DNA from: Chloroflexota bacterium | GTDB lineage: Bacteria > Chloroflexota > Dehalococcoidia > Lucifugimonadales > UBA3495 | Assembly (NCBI GenBank): GCA_028874075.1 | Contig: JAPPLU010000073.1 | Location: forward strand, 163,828-227,827 | Length of the DNA stretch: 64,000 nucleotides | Direction of reading: 5' to 3' | Shown: piece after piece, positions 27,249 to 36,997 of the stretch | How the letters are laid out: each line of letters starts with the position of its first letter | How positions within the stretch are numbered: the stretch's first letter is position 1 | Made by a program: the position numbers and the translations under genes | Notes under the pieces: generated by a model | Databases searched by the model: none | What the model saw: the letters and a program-made list of their open reading frames with translations, nothing else | What the model was told of the DNA's origin: nothing

Positions 27249-28021
27249 CCTGGCCGTCCTGGCATAACGACGTTCCCGGTTCCGTTTCCGCCAACGGTGA
27301 TGCTGCCGGCCATTCCCGCGAAAGCGATGCCGGCGTCCTGGCAGCCACGGCTCCGGACGCTGTCCTTCACCTTCGCGCTGCAGTGCGATCGGGGGCGGCC
27401 TGGCCCCGGGCCCTGCTGGAGGCCATGGCCCTTTGGACCAGTCCCGAAGAGACCTGGCAAGAACGGAGCTACCGTTACCTGATTGCCGGCGAAGCCCTGG
27501 ACTGGCTCGCCCTGGCCGAACGGCTCTGCCCTGAAATCGAAGACTTCATTCCCTCGGCAGACCTGGAACGGCTGCTTTTTGAAGGCCTGCTGCCTGACGA
27601 TGTTACCCCGGAGGAGTTCAAGGACTGGATGGGCGGCAACAAGCACCGGGCCTACCTGAACTACTGGTATGGCGTGATAGTGGAGGAGGCCCTGCAACAG
27701 TCGGCGGAAGACGACGTGCGCAAGCGGGAAAAGGCCCGTTGCTACCCCGACCACGAGGAAATGGTGGAAGAGGCCTTCACCCACCTTTACGGCAAGACCC
27801 GTACCGAATTGCTGCGGAACTACCGGAAAGAAGCCGGCATCTCCGAATATGCCCCCCTGTCCCTGGCAGACTGCAAGGAATTTACCTACTGGCTCTCCAA
27901 GCTGCGTTTCAACCTCTGGGATCCGGCCCGAGTCGCCAGCGATACCCGCAAGGGCATCCGCTACCTAAGCCGCCTCGAACAGGTGCCGGGGCCGCTGGCA
28001 GAGGATGAACTGCAGGGATAG
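27245..28021 (+). CDS. hypothetical protein coupled to polX
   Basis: A 258-residue protein. I chose GTG at 27245 because it overlaps the polX stop (GTGA), suggesting translational coupling; the frame is open further upstream only as a shadow of polX. The N-terminal 50 residues look disordered. The rest is helical and charged, with ERSYRYLIAGEALDWLALAE, EFKDWMGGNKHRAYLNYWYG and EEMVEEAFTHLYGKTRTELL. No catalytic motif or known family is recognised. The coupling to polX hints at a DNA-repair link, which is inference. Confidence 0.7.
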   Translation: MTWPSWHNDVPGSVSANGDAAGHSRESDAGVLAATAPDAVLHLRAAVRSGAAWPRALLEAMALWTSPEETWQERSYRYLIAGEALDWLALAERLCPEIEDFIPSADLERLLFEGLLPDDVTPEEFKDWMGGNKHRAYLNYWYGVIVEEALQQSAEDDVRKREKARCYPDHEEMVEEAFTHLYGKTRTELLRNYRKEAGISEYAPLSLADCKEFTYWLSKLRFNLWDPARVASDTRKGIRYLSRLEQVPGPLAEDELQG

Positions 28022-28358
28022 CGGGGCCGGCTCGTTTTCAGCTTATCTGTATTGGTAGACCATTCCGTTTCGCTATGTTTCGGCGCTGTTGTCTTCTCCA
28101 AAATACCCCTTTCGCATTTTCTTGTTCTATCCTTTTTGGCAACGAAAGCCTGCTCGTTTAGTCAGCGTTGCCATTCCCTGTGGTGCCGGCCGGCATTAGT
28201 TTAATGAATTGTTATTCACATTTGGCAAACCCCCAACATATTGAAAACCCAGCACTTCCCGTCTAAAATCTGCTGGGCCCAGTTGGATTAAGGCCGAAAA
28301 AATCTTGTGCAGGGCGACCTCGTGTCCCCTTCCGGCTGCGGCAGGAGAAAACCCCGGC
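28022..28358 (+). other. intergenic region before ribosomal protein S1
   Basis: About 340 bases. The first two thirds show nothing recognisable. The promoter at 28241-28269 lies near the end. Confidence 0.5.
28241..28269 (+). promoter_or_regulatory. promoter of the S1 gene
   Basis: TTGAAA (28241-28246) and TAAAAT (28264-28269) with a 17-base spacer, some 90 bases before the start codon. Confidence 0.6.
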
Positions 28359-29453
28359 ATGGTAAGCAGCAATTACGAAGAAGTTTCCACTATGGCAGAA
28401 TTGTCCGAACAGGACTTGTCGCCCCGTCGTTATCAACGGGGCGAAATTGTAGAAGGCGAGGTGGTGCGGGTAGATGACGACGGCATAGTCGTCAGCATCG
28501 GACTCAAGACTGAAGGCATTGTCCCGCCCCAGGAAATGCGGACCCTGTCCCAGGACGAACGGGACGGTATGCAGTCCGGGGACAGCGTTATGGTCACCGT
28601 AAAGGGTGGAAGGGGCCCCGGCGACATGGCCCTTCTTTCCCTCGATGCGGCCAAGGAGGAGCAGGGCTGGCTGGACCTGCTCCAGCACTCCAAGGAAGGC
28701 GATACCATCACCGCCCGGGTGGTGGAACAGAATCGGGGCGGCGTGGTGGTCAACTACCTGGGAATCCGAGGATTCGTTCCCTTCTCCCAATTGGCGCCTA
28801 TGCCCAGCGACACCCGTGAACAGGCTATTGCAGAACGCATGGGCCAGGAATACCCCTTCCACATTCTGGAAGTAGACCAGGCCAGGGAGCGCCTGGTGCT
28901 GTCCGAACGCGCCATCTATCAGAAACAGTTGGAAGAAGAGCGAGACCAGTTCCTTGCCTCTTTGGAAGAGGGCAGCAGGGTCAGCGGCCGGGTAACTTCC
29001 CTGCGGGGCTTCGGCGCCTTCGTCAACCTGGGCAAGGCCGAGGGCCTGGTCCATATTTCCGAACTTTCCTGGAGCCGCATCAAGGGGCCGGAAGAGGTGG
29101 TCAGTGTCGGGCAGGAGTTGGAAGTCCAGATACTCAAGGTGGATCCGGAAACCAAGCGCATCAGCCTCAGCCTGAAGCGCACCCTGCCCGAACCCTGGGA
29201 ATCGGTGCCCGAGCGCTACAACATAGGCGACATAGTCGATGGTACAGTCACCCGCCTGGCCGACTTCGGCGCCTTCGTGCGTCTGGAAGACTGGGTCGAG
29301 GGTCTGGTACACATTTCCGAGCTATCTCCCCGCCAGGTCAAAAACCCCAGCGAGTGCGTCTACGTCAACCAGCAGGTCCGCGTGCTGATAATGGATATCG
29401 ACCCGGTTAAGCGGCGCATCAGCCTTAGCTACAAGAAGGCCTTCGGAATGTAG
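28359..29453 (+). CDS. rpsA: 30S ribosomal protein S1-like (four S1 domains)
   Basis: A 364-residue protein with four S1 RNA-binding domains beginning at about residues 27, 112, 203 and 288. The last two have the classic FGAFVNL...EGLVHISEL and FGAFVRL...EGLVHISELS patterns. It is shorter than the six-domain proteobacterial S1 and like the four-domain forms of many other phyla. It binds mRNA for translation initiation. The start at 28359 has AGGAG at 28343-28347; a second ATG at 28392 is possible. A short unknown gene follows 2 bases later. Confidence 0.9.
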   Translation: MVSSNYEEVSTMAELSEQDLSPRRYQRGEIVEGEVVRVDDDGIVVSIGLKTEGIVPPQEMRTLSQDERDGMQSGDSVMVTVKGGRGPGDMALLSLDAAKEEQGWLDLLQHSKEGDTITARVVEQNRGGVVVNYLGIRGFVPFSQLAPMPSDTREQAIAERMGQEYPFHILEVDQARERLVLSERAIYQKQLEEERDQFLASLEEGSRVSGRVTSLRGFGAFVNLGKAEGLVHISELSWSRIKGPEEVVSVGQELEVQILKVDPETKRISLSLKRTLPEPWESVPERYNIGDIVDGTVTRLADFGAFVRLEDWVEGLVHISELSPRQVKNPSECVYVNQQVRVLIMDIDPVKRRISLSYKKAFGM

Positions 29454-29455
29454 CC

Positions 29456-30250
29456 ATGCCCACGGACGAAGAAGCTGAAATTGCCGGTGGAGAGTCCCCG
29501 GAACCCACCCCGTCCGTCGACCCCCCCGCCACCGGATCTGAGGAGCCGCCGGTAGCCCAGGAACTGGGTCGGGTGGAGCGGCCGCCGGCCGACCGGTTCC
29601 AGGGCAAGCGGCGATTGCTTCTGGTTCCCCTGATGATGGCGCCACCGCCCGACCTGACCGAGAAAGATTCAGAACCCCAGGCAATTTATGACCGGTACTG
29701 GGACCAGGTCCGTATCCAGGTTGATGCCTTGGCTTCTGCTATGGGCGGCCTGCACCGCATTTACCACGAGAGTGTGATGGAAGGCGGCGAGGCAGGAATG
29801 GCCTATTTGGAGATGGCCGACCCCAACGCTTCCGCCTTGGCTCGCGTCCGTTTTCTGGCGGGGGCCACCCTGGAAGCCACCGAAGACATTAACCTGATCA
29901 GCGAGTCCCTGGACCTGCAGCGATGCCTGATGCTCCCCTTAACCAACGAAGAGGTGGCCACCCGTCTGCAGCAGTGGCTGGCCGAAAGCACACGCAGCCG
30001 GTACGATTACATTGCCAGCCAGATTGACCAGACCCTCCAGCCAGATGAAACGGGCCTGCTGCTGATTGGCGAGCGTCACCAGGTCCAGTTCCCCGCCGAT
30101 ATCGAGGTATTTTACGTGGCGCCGCCGGCCCTGGACGAATACCGCCGTTGGCTCCAGAACTGGGCCGCCGCTCAGCAAAGGGCGGCGGAAGCAGGCATGG
30201 AGACTGAGTGGGCGTCGGATGGTGAAGATTCAAGTGACCAGCTAATCTGA
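29456..30250 (+). CDS. hypothetical protein downstream of S1
   Basis: A 264-residue acidic protein, separated from the S1 gene by 2 bases and so clearly co-transcribed. The first 50 residues are Pro/Glu-rich and probably disordered. The rest is helical, with KRRLLLVPLMMAPPP, YDRYWDQVRIQVDALASAMG and a segment (GLLLIGERHQVQFPADIEVF) that looks like a beta-hairpin. No family is recognised. Co-expression with S1 suggests a translation or stress link, which is inference. Confidence 0.7.
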   Translation: MPTDEEAEIAGGESPEPTPSVDPPATGSEEPPVAQELGRVERPPADRFQGKRRLLLVPLMMAPPPDLTEKDSEPQAIYDRYWDQVRIQVDALASAMGGLHRIYHESVMEGGEAGMAYLEMADPNASALARVRFLAGATLEATEDINLISESLDLQRCLMLPLTNEEVATRLQQWLAESTRSRYDYIASQIDQTLQPDETGLLLIGERHQVQFPADIEVFYVAPPALDEYRRWLQNWAAAQQRAAEAGMETEWASDGEDSSDQLI

Positions 30251-30565
30251 CGGGCTGTTGAATGATTGTCCATACAGCATTTAGAAGCCATTACAGGGCA
30301 ATCACCTCTTCCATTCACTCCTTCTGACCATCCGCCATCACGCGCTTTTGCAGCCTCCGAAGGGTCCCGTTCACTCTTGGTCTAAAGCGTGAATGCCCTA
30401 CGGTAGCTCGAAATTACTTGACATAGTGAAATTTTCTTGAATATAATCAAGCCAGCTGCAATCCACCAGCTAAGCTCCCCGGCATGGGCCGTCTCCCTTA
30501 CCCATCCAGGACAGCACTTTCTCCAGACCTATTTTTTCGCCTCTCGATTGGTTAATGGCTGAGGC
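30251..30565 (+). other. intergenic region before pyrG
   Basis: About 315 bases. A strong promoter lies at 30418-30447, leaving an mRNA leader of roughly 110 bases. No riboswitch or attenuator is evident. Confidence 0.5.
30418..30447 (+). promoter_or_regulatory. consensus promoter of pyrG
   Basis: A perfect TTGACA (30418-30423) and a perfect TATAAT (30442-30447) with an 18-base spacer. Confidence 0.8.
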
Positions 30566-32206
30566 ATGACCACCAAGTATATTTTTGTCACAGGCGGAGT
30601 AGTCAGCTCCATCGGCAAGGGGATTTGCGTCGCCTCCATAGGCCGTCTCCTTAAGAGCCGGGGGCTTTCCGTCTCAGTCGCAAAGCTTGATCCCTACTTG
30701 AATGTCGATCCAGGCACTATGTCTCCCTACCAGCATGGCGAGGTTTTTGTAACCAAGGACGGGGGTGAGACGGACCTGGACCTGGGCCACTACGAGCGGT
30801 TCATTGATATAGAACTTACCCGCTCATCCAATCTCACCGCCGGCCAGGTTTATATGACCCTGATTGCAAAGGAACGGCGGGGGGATTTCCTGGGCGGAAC
30901 GATACAGACGGTGCCCCACGTTACCAACGAAATCAAGGCCCGCCTAACCGAACTGGCCGAAGAATCCCAGCTGGATGTGCTGGTGGTGGAGGTTGGCGGA
31001 ACCGTGGGCGACATTGAGGGCCTGCCATTCCTGGAGGCTATCCGCCAGATGCGCAAGGACGTTGGCAGGAACAATGTTTGCTACGTGCATCTCACCTTGC
31101 TGCCCTACATTACCGGGGCCGAGGAATTGAAGACCAAGCCAACCCAGCACAGCGTCAAGGAGTTGCGTGGCATCGGTATACAGCCCGACGCACTGATCTG
31201 CCGCAGCGATATGCCCATCTCCGACTCGATCCGCGAGAAGTTGTCACTCTTTTGTGACGTGGGCGGGGAAGCGGTTATACCCCTCCAGACGGTGGACAAC
31301 GTCTATGAGGTGCCCCTGATCCTGGAACAGGCCGGTCTGGGCGAATTTATCATAGACCTGCTGCGCCTTGAGGGACGGCCGCACGACTTGACGGAATGGT
31401 CCCAGATGGTGGAACGCATGAGCCGGCCCAAGGGAAGGCTGCCCATAGCCATCGTCGGCAAATACGTTGAGTACCCCGATTCATACCTTTCGGTACGAGA
31501 AGCCCTGCGCCACGCCGGCACCGCCCATGACCAGGAAGTTGAGATCAGGTGGGTGCATTCGGAAGACGTGGAACGACACGGCCCGGAAGCTTATCTGGAC
31601 GGCGTGCAGGGCATAGTTGTGCCCGGTGGATTCGGCCCCAGGGGCGTCGAGGGTATGATTGACACGGTGGAGTACGCCCGGAACAGCAATATACCCTACT
31701 TGGGTCTGTGCCTGGGCATGCAGGTAATGGTAATTGACTGGGCCCGGCATGTCCTGGGACTGGAAGGGGCCAATTCGTCGGAACTGGACCCGGAGACTCC
31801 CTACCCGGTAATCCACATCATGTCCGATCAGGTGACAGTCACCGACATGGGCGGAACTATGCGTCTGGGAGGTTATCCTTGCCTTCCCCAGAAAAACACG
31901 CTCACGTCGTTTGCCTACGGAAAAGAAGAGATCCAGGAACGGCACCGCCACCGGTTTGAAGTTAACAACCGGTACCGGGAGAGGCTGGAAAAGTCCGGCA
32001 TGGTCATGGGCGGCCTTTCACCGGACGGCGAACTGGTGGAGACTGCCGAAGTTGCCAACCATCCATTCATGGTCGGCGTCCAGTTCCACCCTGAATTTCA
32101 GTCACGGCCCAACCGTCCCCACCCTCTTTTTTGCGAATTCGTCCGACAGTCGCTGGGCACCATACGGGAGGGCAGCCAGCAGGCCTTGCCCCTGGAGGCC
32201 AGGTAG
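30566..32206 (+). CDS. pyrG: CTP synthase
   Basis: CTP synthase (EC 6.3.4.2), 546 residues, makes CTP from UTP with ATP and glutamine. The N-terminal synthetase domain starts [20 protein letters not shown] (P-loop), followed by [20 protein letters not shown]. The C-terminal glutaminase has Cys382 in YLGLCLGMQ and a catalytic His/Glu pair in HPEFQSRP. Length and order are standard. A short, unrelated-looking gap separates it from the transaldolase gene. Confidence 0.98.
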   Translation: MTTKYIFVTGGVVSSIGKGICVASIGRLLKSRGLSVSVAKLDPYLNVDPGTMSPYQHGEVFVTKDGGETDLDLGHYERFIDIELTRSSNLTAGQVYMTLIAKERRGDFLGGTIQTVPHVTNEIKARLTELAEESQLDVLVVEVGGTVGDIEGLPFLEAIRQMRKDVGRNNVCYVHLTLLPYITGAEELKTKPTQHSVKELRGIGIQPDALICRSDMPISDSIREKLSLFCDVGGEAVIPLQTVDNVYEVPLILEQAGLGEFIIDLLRLEGRPHDLTEWSQMVERMSRPKGRLPIAIVGKYVEYPDSYLSVREALRHAGTAHDQEVEIRWVHSEDVERHGPEAYLDGVQGIVVPGGFGPRGVEGMIDTVEYARNSNIPYLGLCLGMQVMVIDWARHVLGLEGANSSELDPETPYPVIHIMSDQVTVTDMGGTMRLGGYPCLPQKNTLTSFAYGKEEIQERHRHRFEVNNRYRERLEKSGMVMGGLSPDGELVETAEVANHPFMVGVQFHPEFQSRPNRPHPLFCEFVRQSLGTIREGSQQALPLEAR

Positions 32207-32321
32207 GGCTGGATGAAAATAGACTGCATTCCAGGCGGTTGAAACCTGAGGGAATGCCGGACAGCTTTCTTATGTATCGAATAGAAACAACCGCCACCGA
32301 ACCAGGCCAGACGGGGTTGCC

Positions 32322-32981
32322 GTGAAGATTTTTCTGGATACCGCAAACATTGATGAAATACGGGAAGGCGCAGAACTTGGCATCGTAACCGGCGTTACTA
32401 CAAACCCGTCCCTGGCCGCCAAGGAGGGCATCGGTGGCAAGGCAGGCTACCGGGCCGCCGTGGAAGAGATAGCCGACCTTATCGACGGGCCCATTTCGGT
32501 GGAGGTAGTAAGCACCGATGCGGAGGGTATGATCGCCGAGGGCCGGGATATTGCCGAGTGGATCGCAAATCCCTGGGTCAAAATCCCCAGCACCACCGAA
32601 GGCTTCAAGGCTATATCGGTGCTGGCCCGGGACGATATCAAGATAAACCAGACCCTGTGCTTCTCGGTGAACCAGGCTATCCTGGGCGCCCAGGCCGGGT
32701 CCACCGTTGTTAGTCCGTTCATCGGCCGTCTGGACGATATAGGGCAGGAAGGCATGACCCTGGTTGAAGACATTGTCTCCATTTTCAGGCAGTATGAAAT
32801 CCCCACCCTGGTAATGGCGGCCAGCATTCGCCATGCACTGCATTGCACCATGGCCGCGAAGTCAGGGGCGGATATTTCCACGGTCCCCTATCCCGTTCTG
32901 AAGCAAATGGTGCAGCACCCCCTTACTGATGTCGGGCTCGCCCGTTTCCTGCAGGACTGGGAAAAAGCGGGCAATGCCTGA
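32322..32981 (+). CDS. fructose-6-phosphate aldolase / transaldolase-like
   Basis: A 219-residue protein of the small transaldolase/FSA family. It starts MKIFLDTANIDEIREGAELG and has GVTTNPSLAAKEG, the Schiff-base lysine segment WVKIPSTTEGFKA, and the FIGRLDDIG motif. Length matches the short class (fsa/talC type), which exchanges dihydroxyacetone units or splits fructose-6-phosphate. The GTG at 32322 is used. Which of the two activities it has cannot be decided from sequence. Confidence 0.9.
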   Translation: MKIFLDTANIDEIREGAELGIVTGVTTNPSLAAKEGIGGKAGYRAAVEEIADLIDGPISVEVVSTDAEGMIAEGRDIAEWIANPWVKIPSTTEGFKAISVLARDDIKINQTLCFSVNQAILGAQAGSTVVSPFIGRLDDIGQEGMTLVEDIVSIFRQYEIPTLVMAASIRHALHCTMAAKSGADISTVPYPVLKQMVQHPLTDVGLARFLQDWEKAGNA

Positions 32982-33331
32982 AATAATAGGGACAGGTGCC
33001 TTGACATAATAGATGGCACAATGGCCAAATGATATTTGGGTAACCGACCTATCTTTGCGATTAGAGGCCCTTCTTCAGAAAGAATAGCCCTCTACAAACG
33101 TAGACAAAGCCAGCTATTTCCCTTCCCAACCAGGTCCAGCGCTGGAATGGTATCCCGGTAACGGCGGACAGGTTGGGAAGGTGAATCCCCCGCCGGCTAC
33201 CCCAGACCCTTTGAGCACTTAACATTGGAAGGCTTCCCGATTCGGGATTGTACCCCTTTATTCCCAATTTGGGTCGGTTGCGGCCCACTGGCAAAGCGCA
33301 CAGCGGCCAGTCCCAAGAGCAAATCGAGGTG
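32982..33331 (+). other. rho leader region
   Basis: About 350 bases between the aldolase gene and rho. A TTGACA at 33001-33006 has no good -10 partner at 17 bases. The long untranslated stretch would fit autogenous control of rho, but I see no defined structure. Confidence 0.4.
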
Positions 33332-34630
33332 ATGATGACGACTACTACCAAGCCCAGGATGATGGACGTAGCCGAAATGGGGGCTATGACCAAGGAGCAG
33401 CTGCTCGACATGGCCGAGGACTACGGCCTGGAAGATGGCGCGGCCCTGGCGGCAGTCCGCCGGGAAGACGTCCTTAACCGGATGCTGCACGCCGTCTCTT
33501 CTCAGCAGTCCCTCCTGTCCTCCGGCATCCTGGAGATTATGGACGAAGGATACGGTTTCCTCCGCCAGATAAACTATTTGCCGGCTACGGGGGACGTCTA
33601 TATTTCCCAGTCCCAGATTCGCCGGTTCGGCCTCCGTACCGGGGACACCGTAACCGGACAGGTGCGCCCTCCCAAGGAAGGTGAGCGCTACTTTGGGCTG
33701 GTGCGGGTTGAAAGGGTCAACGGGCTGGAAACCGACCAGATACACGCCAGGTACCGGGCCCAGTTCGAATACCTTACCCCCATCTTTCCTGAACGGCAGG
33801 TGGTGCTGGAGACCGACAGTGTCAACCTTTCCACCCGGATGGTTGACCTCTTCGCACCCATCGGCCTGGGTCAGCGTGGACTGATCGTCTCGCCCCCAAA
33901 GGCGGGTAAGACAACTATTCTGAAACAAATCGCCCATAGCGTGTCCACTAACATGCCCGAAGCGGTGCTGATGGTAGTGCTGATCGGAGAGCGTCCTGAA
34001 GAGGTTACCGATATGCGCCGCGCCGTTGACGGGGACGTATTCGCATCTACCTTCGATGAGTCGGTGGAGGAACAGTGCCGAGTGGCCGAACTGGCCCTGG
34101 AACGGTCCAAGCGGCTGGTGGAGAACGGTCAGGACGTTATTATCCTGCTGGACAGCGTTACCCGCCTGACTCGCGCCTACAACCTGGCAGTGCCCACCAG
34201 CGGGCGCACCCTTTCCGGCGGCATCGACCCGGCAGCCCTATACCCGCCCAAGAAGTTCTTCGGCGCCGCCCGTAACATCGAGGAAGGCGGCAGCTTGACC
34301 ATCATCGGTACGTGCCTGGTGGACACGGGCAGCCGCATGGACGAGGTAATTTACGAGGAGTTCAAGGGCACCGGCAATATGGAACTGCATCTGGACCGGA
34401 AGCTGGCCGACCGCCGCTTCTTCCCAGCCGTTGACATTGTCCGCAGCGGTACCCGCCGTGAGGAGCTTTTGTATGACGAGAACACCATGAAGCAGATCTG
34501 GCTGCTGCGCCGGATGATCTCCCTCATCTCCAATGACGGTTCCACCAATGCTACGGAACGGGTGCTGGAGCGGCTTTCCAAGTACGCCAACAACGAAGAA
34601 TTCCTGGCTAACTTGAACAAGGAAACCTGA
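33332..34630 (+). CDS. rho: transcription termination factor Rho
   Basis: Rho, the hexameric RNA-dependent ATPase for factor-dependent termination. About 432 residues from the tandem ATGs at 33332/33335, just after CGAGGT. The N-terminal RNA-binding domain includes [20 protein letters not shown] and [17 protein letters not shown]. The ATPase has [18 protein letters not shown] (P-loop), [16 protein letters not shown] and [17 protein letters not shown]. No long N-terminal extension is present. A hairpin terminator follows the stop codon. Confidence 0.97.
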   Translation: MMTTTTKPRMMDVAEMGAMTKEQLLDMAEDYGLEDGAALAAVRREDVLNRMLHAVSSQQSLLSSGILEIMDEGYGFLRQINYLPATGDVYISQSQIRRFGLRTGDTVTGQVRPPKEGERYFGLVRVERVNGLETDQIHARYRAQFEYLTPIFPERQVVLETDSVNLSTRMVDLFAPIGLGQRGLIVSPPKAGKTTILKQIAHSVSTNMPEAVLMVVLIGERPEEVTDMRRAVDGDVFASTFDESVEEQCRVAELALERSKRLVENGQDVIILLDSVTRLTRAYNLAVPTSGRTLSGGIDPAALYPPKKFFGAARNIEEGGSLTIIGTCLVDTGSRMDEVIYEEFKGTGNMELHLDRKLADRRFFPAVDIVRSGTRREELLYDENTMKQIWLLRRMISLISNDGSTNATERVLERLSKYANNEEFLANLNKET

Positions 34631-34661
34631 TCAGCGAGTCAGGAAAACTAAAGGTAAAGCT

Positions 34662-34698
34662 GGCCCCCTCTCATCCGTGAGGAGGGGGCCTTTCCGTT
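34662..34698 (+). terminator. terminator after rho
   Basis: A nine-base stem GGCCCCCTC (34662-34670) pairs with GAGGGGGCC (34682-34690), loop of 11 bases, followed by TTTCCGTT. The T-run is weak but the stem is strong and lies 32 bases after the rho stop codon. Confidence 0.7.
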
Positions 34699-34784
34699 AC
34701 TCTAACAGCGGTTATGGTTCGACCGGAAAGGTCTATAGATTCTTTCCCATCAAAGGCCGTGGTATCATTAACGAAAGAGACGAG

Positions 34785-35126
34785 GTGATTTACGACTTTC
34801 AGGGGCGGCCGATTCGGCTACCCTGGAAGCGGTGGCTGCATATTATCGACCCTTCCGGCAGACACCCCTACATGGCTGGTATGCTGTCCCAATTGCTGGA
34901 GACCCTCGGCACACCGGATATCGTCAGGCGGTCAAACTCAGGACCGGCCAGAGTCGGGCTCTACTACAAATAGTTCGATAACATTATCAAGACCCGGGTT
35001 GACGCCAGTGGCGACATTCAGGGAGTGTTGATTTCCGACCTTCGTACTTTCGAGCATGGAATCCTGAACCAGAACATCTACCCGGTGAAGCCGGGGGCGA
35101 CCGCCGCCCAGGGGGAGCCTCCGTAA
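34785..35126 (+). pseudogene. amber-interrupted small gene
   Basis: From a GTG at 34785, 62 codons run to a TAG at 34971-34973, after which the same frame stays open for 50 more codons to TAA at 35124. The first part has WKRWLHIIDPSGRHPYMAGM and LLETLGTPDIVRRS and ends LYYK. This resembles the small HP...TL.PD...YY domain of phage-type nuclease-fold proteins (PBECR-like). That family assignment is tentative. A TGGTATCAT extended -10 at 34760-34768 could drive it. It is either a pseudogene with a nonsense mutation, a truncated protein, or a read-through case. Confidence 0.45.
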
Positions 35127-35154
35127 GGCCCCCGATCACCAGGACTTTATTGAA

Positions 35155-35937
35155 ATGCCGGACAGCAAAATACTCATAATCGATGACGAATGGGAATCCG
35201 CCATCGTCAAGGCCGTCCAACGTCGCCTGCAGGACGAAGGCTGGCAGACCATCATCGTCCAGCCTCAGTCCCAGTGGCTGGTTGGCGATGAGTTCGAGGA
35301 CGCCACTATCTACGCCATTGAAGATGAACGGCCTGATGGCGTCTTGCTGGACGTACGTCTCGGCGAACACCGCGATGATCAGTTCAAGGGCCTGGAAATA
35401 CTGCGCCAGATTGTGGAACACTACCCAACCCTGCCGGTGCTGATGTTCACCCAGTATGCCCAGGGCCCAGCCAGGGATACGGCCGTCCGGGGCGCCCTGC
35501 GCTGGAACGCTCCGGTAGACTTCATTGATAAACTGGCCAGCCCGGAAGAGGTGGTGCTGCGGCTTCGACGACTAATGGGTTCCAGCCCCGAGCTTATCCC
35601 CATCGGCGCCCACCTGCTGGTCGACGTGGGCGCTGAGACAGTATCCGCCCGCAGGGAAAGAGACTCAGCGCTGGCCCCGGTTACCGACATTCACGGCATG
35701 AAGTTCGAAATCTTCCGTGAACTGGCCGCAGCCTGGTACCGCAGCCCCGGTGAACTGGTGCCCTTCAGTCGCCTGGAACGTTATTCGGAAGGAGAGGAAG
35801 CCCGCGCCTCGCTGCGGGTTCGTATCCGCGAGATCAAGGTTTCCATTGGCAAGGCCCTTGGTGTACAACTGGGCGCCAATGACCTGATCGTGAACGTGAG
35901 GGACCGGGGTTACCGGCTGGCGCCTCCGCAAGTGTGA
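35155..35937 (+). CDS. response regulator with winged-helix-like output domain
   Basis: A 260-residue response regulator. The receiver starts with ILIIDDEWES (acidic pair) and has the phospho-acceptor Asp66 in GVLLDVRLGE, then MFTQY and the Lys in FIDKLASPEEV. The receiver carries an unusual insertion around residues 40-60. The C-terminal part ends in a winged-helix-like DNA-binding region (SLRVRIREIKVSIGKALG ... RDRGYRLAPP) of OmpR/PhoB type. It is followed 4 bases later by a sensor kinase and forms a three-gene operon. The input signal is unknown. Confidence 0.85.
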   Translation: MPDSKILIIDDEWESAIVKAVQRRLQDEGWQTIIVQPQSQWLVGDEFEDATIYAIEDERPDGVLLDVRLGEHRDDQFKGLEILRQIVEHYPTLPVLMFTQYAQGPARDTAVRGALRWNAPVDFIDKLASPEEVVLRLRRLMGSSPELIPIGAHLLVDVGAETVSARRERDSALAPVTDIHGMKFEIFRELAAAWYRSPGELVPFSRLERYSEGEEARASLRVRIREIKVSIGKALGVQLGANDLIVNVRDRGYRLAPPQV

Positions 35938-35941
35938 AACC

Positions 35942-36997
35942 GTGCTTTTGCCTAACCTGAGGAATTCCCTGTCCTGGAGCCTTCCCCGGGCCTCGCTCCG
36001 ACCCGTGGGTCCCGGGGGCGTTTCCCGCTTGCTGGGAACTGTAGTCCTGGCCCTGGGGGCGGCAGGCATGGTACTGGCTCCCTTCGTTGGCGAAGCCATG
36101 TTCGCCCGCATCTGGGGGATAGAACCTCTTACCTACGTGGGGGCGGCCCTGGTCATCCTTGGCTTGGCTGTTACCACTCTTTCTTACTTTGTGTCCGAGT
36201 TACTGCGATCCCGGCGCCAGGCAGCCGACGATGAAACCCGTTTCGCCGAACGCTGGACCCAGGTTACCCAGCAGTATTTCGACCTTTTTAACCACGACCT
36301 GGGCCGCCCTCTGCGCCGCATCCTTGGCAAAGAGCGTGAAATTCGCGAACAGTTGCAGGCTATGGGAGCCGATGTCCCCTCTTCAGTTCGGGAGTTGCTG
36401 GACGAGATCGAGGAGCAGACACCCAGTTTCCGCCTGATGATGTCCAATATGCAGGTCCTGATTGAGCTGGAAACGCCTATCACGGGGGAAAACCTGCACG
36501 CCGTGGAGCCGGTGGAGGTCGTGCGCCGCATCGTTGACCGCTACGGTCTGGTGGCTGCCGACGCCAGCAAGCAGATAGTCTGGTGGTCGGAACCCACCGA
36601 CTTCGGCATCGTCTATAGCGACAGTTCGGCCATCGAGCATATAGTTACGAACCTGGTAGACAACACTGTCCGTTACGCCGAGTCCTTCGCCGAAATCGGC
36701 CTGACCAGGGACGAAAGCAATTTCCACATTCGGGTATGGGACGACGGCCCGGGCATCGCCGCCCGCTACCTGCCCTACCTGTTCGACCGAGGCTGGACGC
36801 CGGAAGTAGCGCGCCACGAAGAGCGAACCACCTCCGGCCTGGGCCTTTTCATTGCCCACACCCTCGCCAAGCGGTACGGCGGCGATCTGACCGTAGAAAG
36901 CACTATCGCCCCGGACCCGGACCACCACACATGCTTTATGGTGACTCTGCCGCTCCATACCAAGCCGGGCCGGAAATCGGGAGAACCTGTGGCATGA
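35942..36997 (+). CDS. membrane sensor histidine kinase
   Basis: A 351-residue kinase starting with GTG at 35942. Two hydrophobic helices (about 30-50 and 63-85) are followed by a short dimerisation region with FNHDLGRPLRR, where His118 is the likely phospho-acceptor. The ATP-binding domain has NLVDNTVRY (N box), RVWDDGPGIAARYLPYLFDR (G1/F) and TSGLGLFIAHTLAKRYGG (G2). No large extracellular sensor is present, so it may sense membrane stress or the neighbouring lipoprotein. Its stop overlaps the next start (ATGA). Confidence 0.88.
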   Translation: MLLPNLRNSLSWSLPRASLRPVGPGGVSRLLGTVVLALGAAGMVLAPFVGEAMFARIWGIEPLTYVGAALVILGLAVTTLSYFVSELLRSRRQAADDETRFAERWTQVTQQYFDLFNHDLGRPLRRILGKEREIREQLQAMGADVPSSVRELLDEIEEQTPSFRLMMSNMQVLIELETPITGENLHAVEPVEVVRRIVDRYGLVAADASKQIVWWSEPTDFGIVYSDSSAIEHIVTNLVDNTVRYAESFAEIGLTRDESNFHIRVWDDGPGIAARYLPYLFDRGWTPEVARHEERTTSGLGLFIAHTLAKRYGGDLTVESTIAPDPDHHTCFMVTLPLHTKPGRKSGEPVA

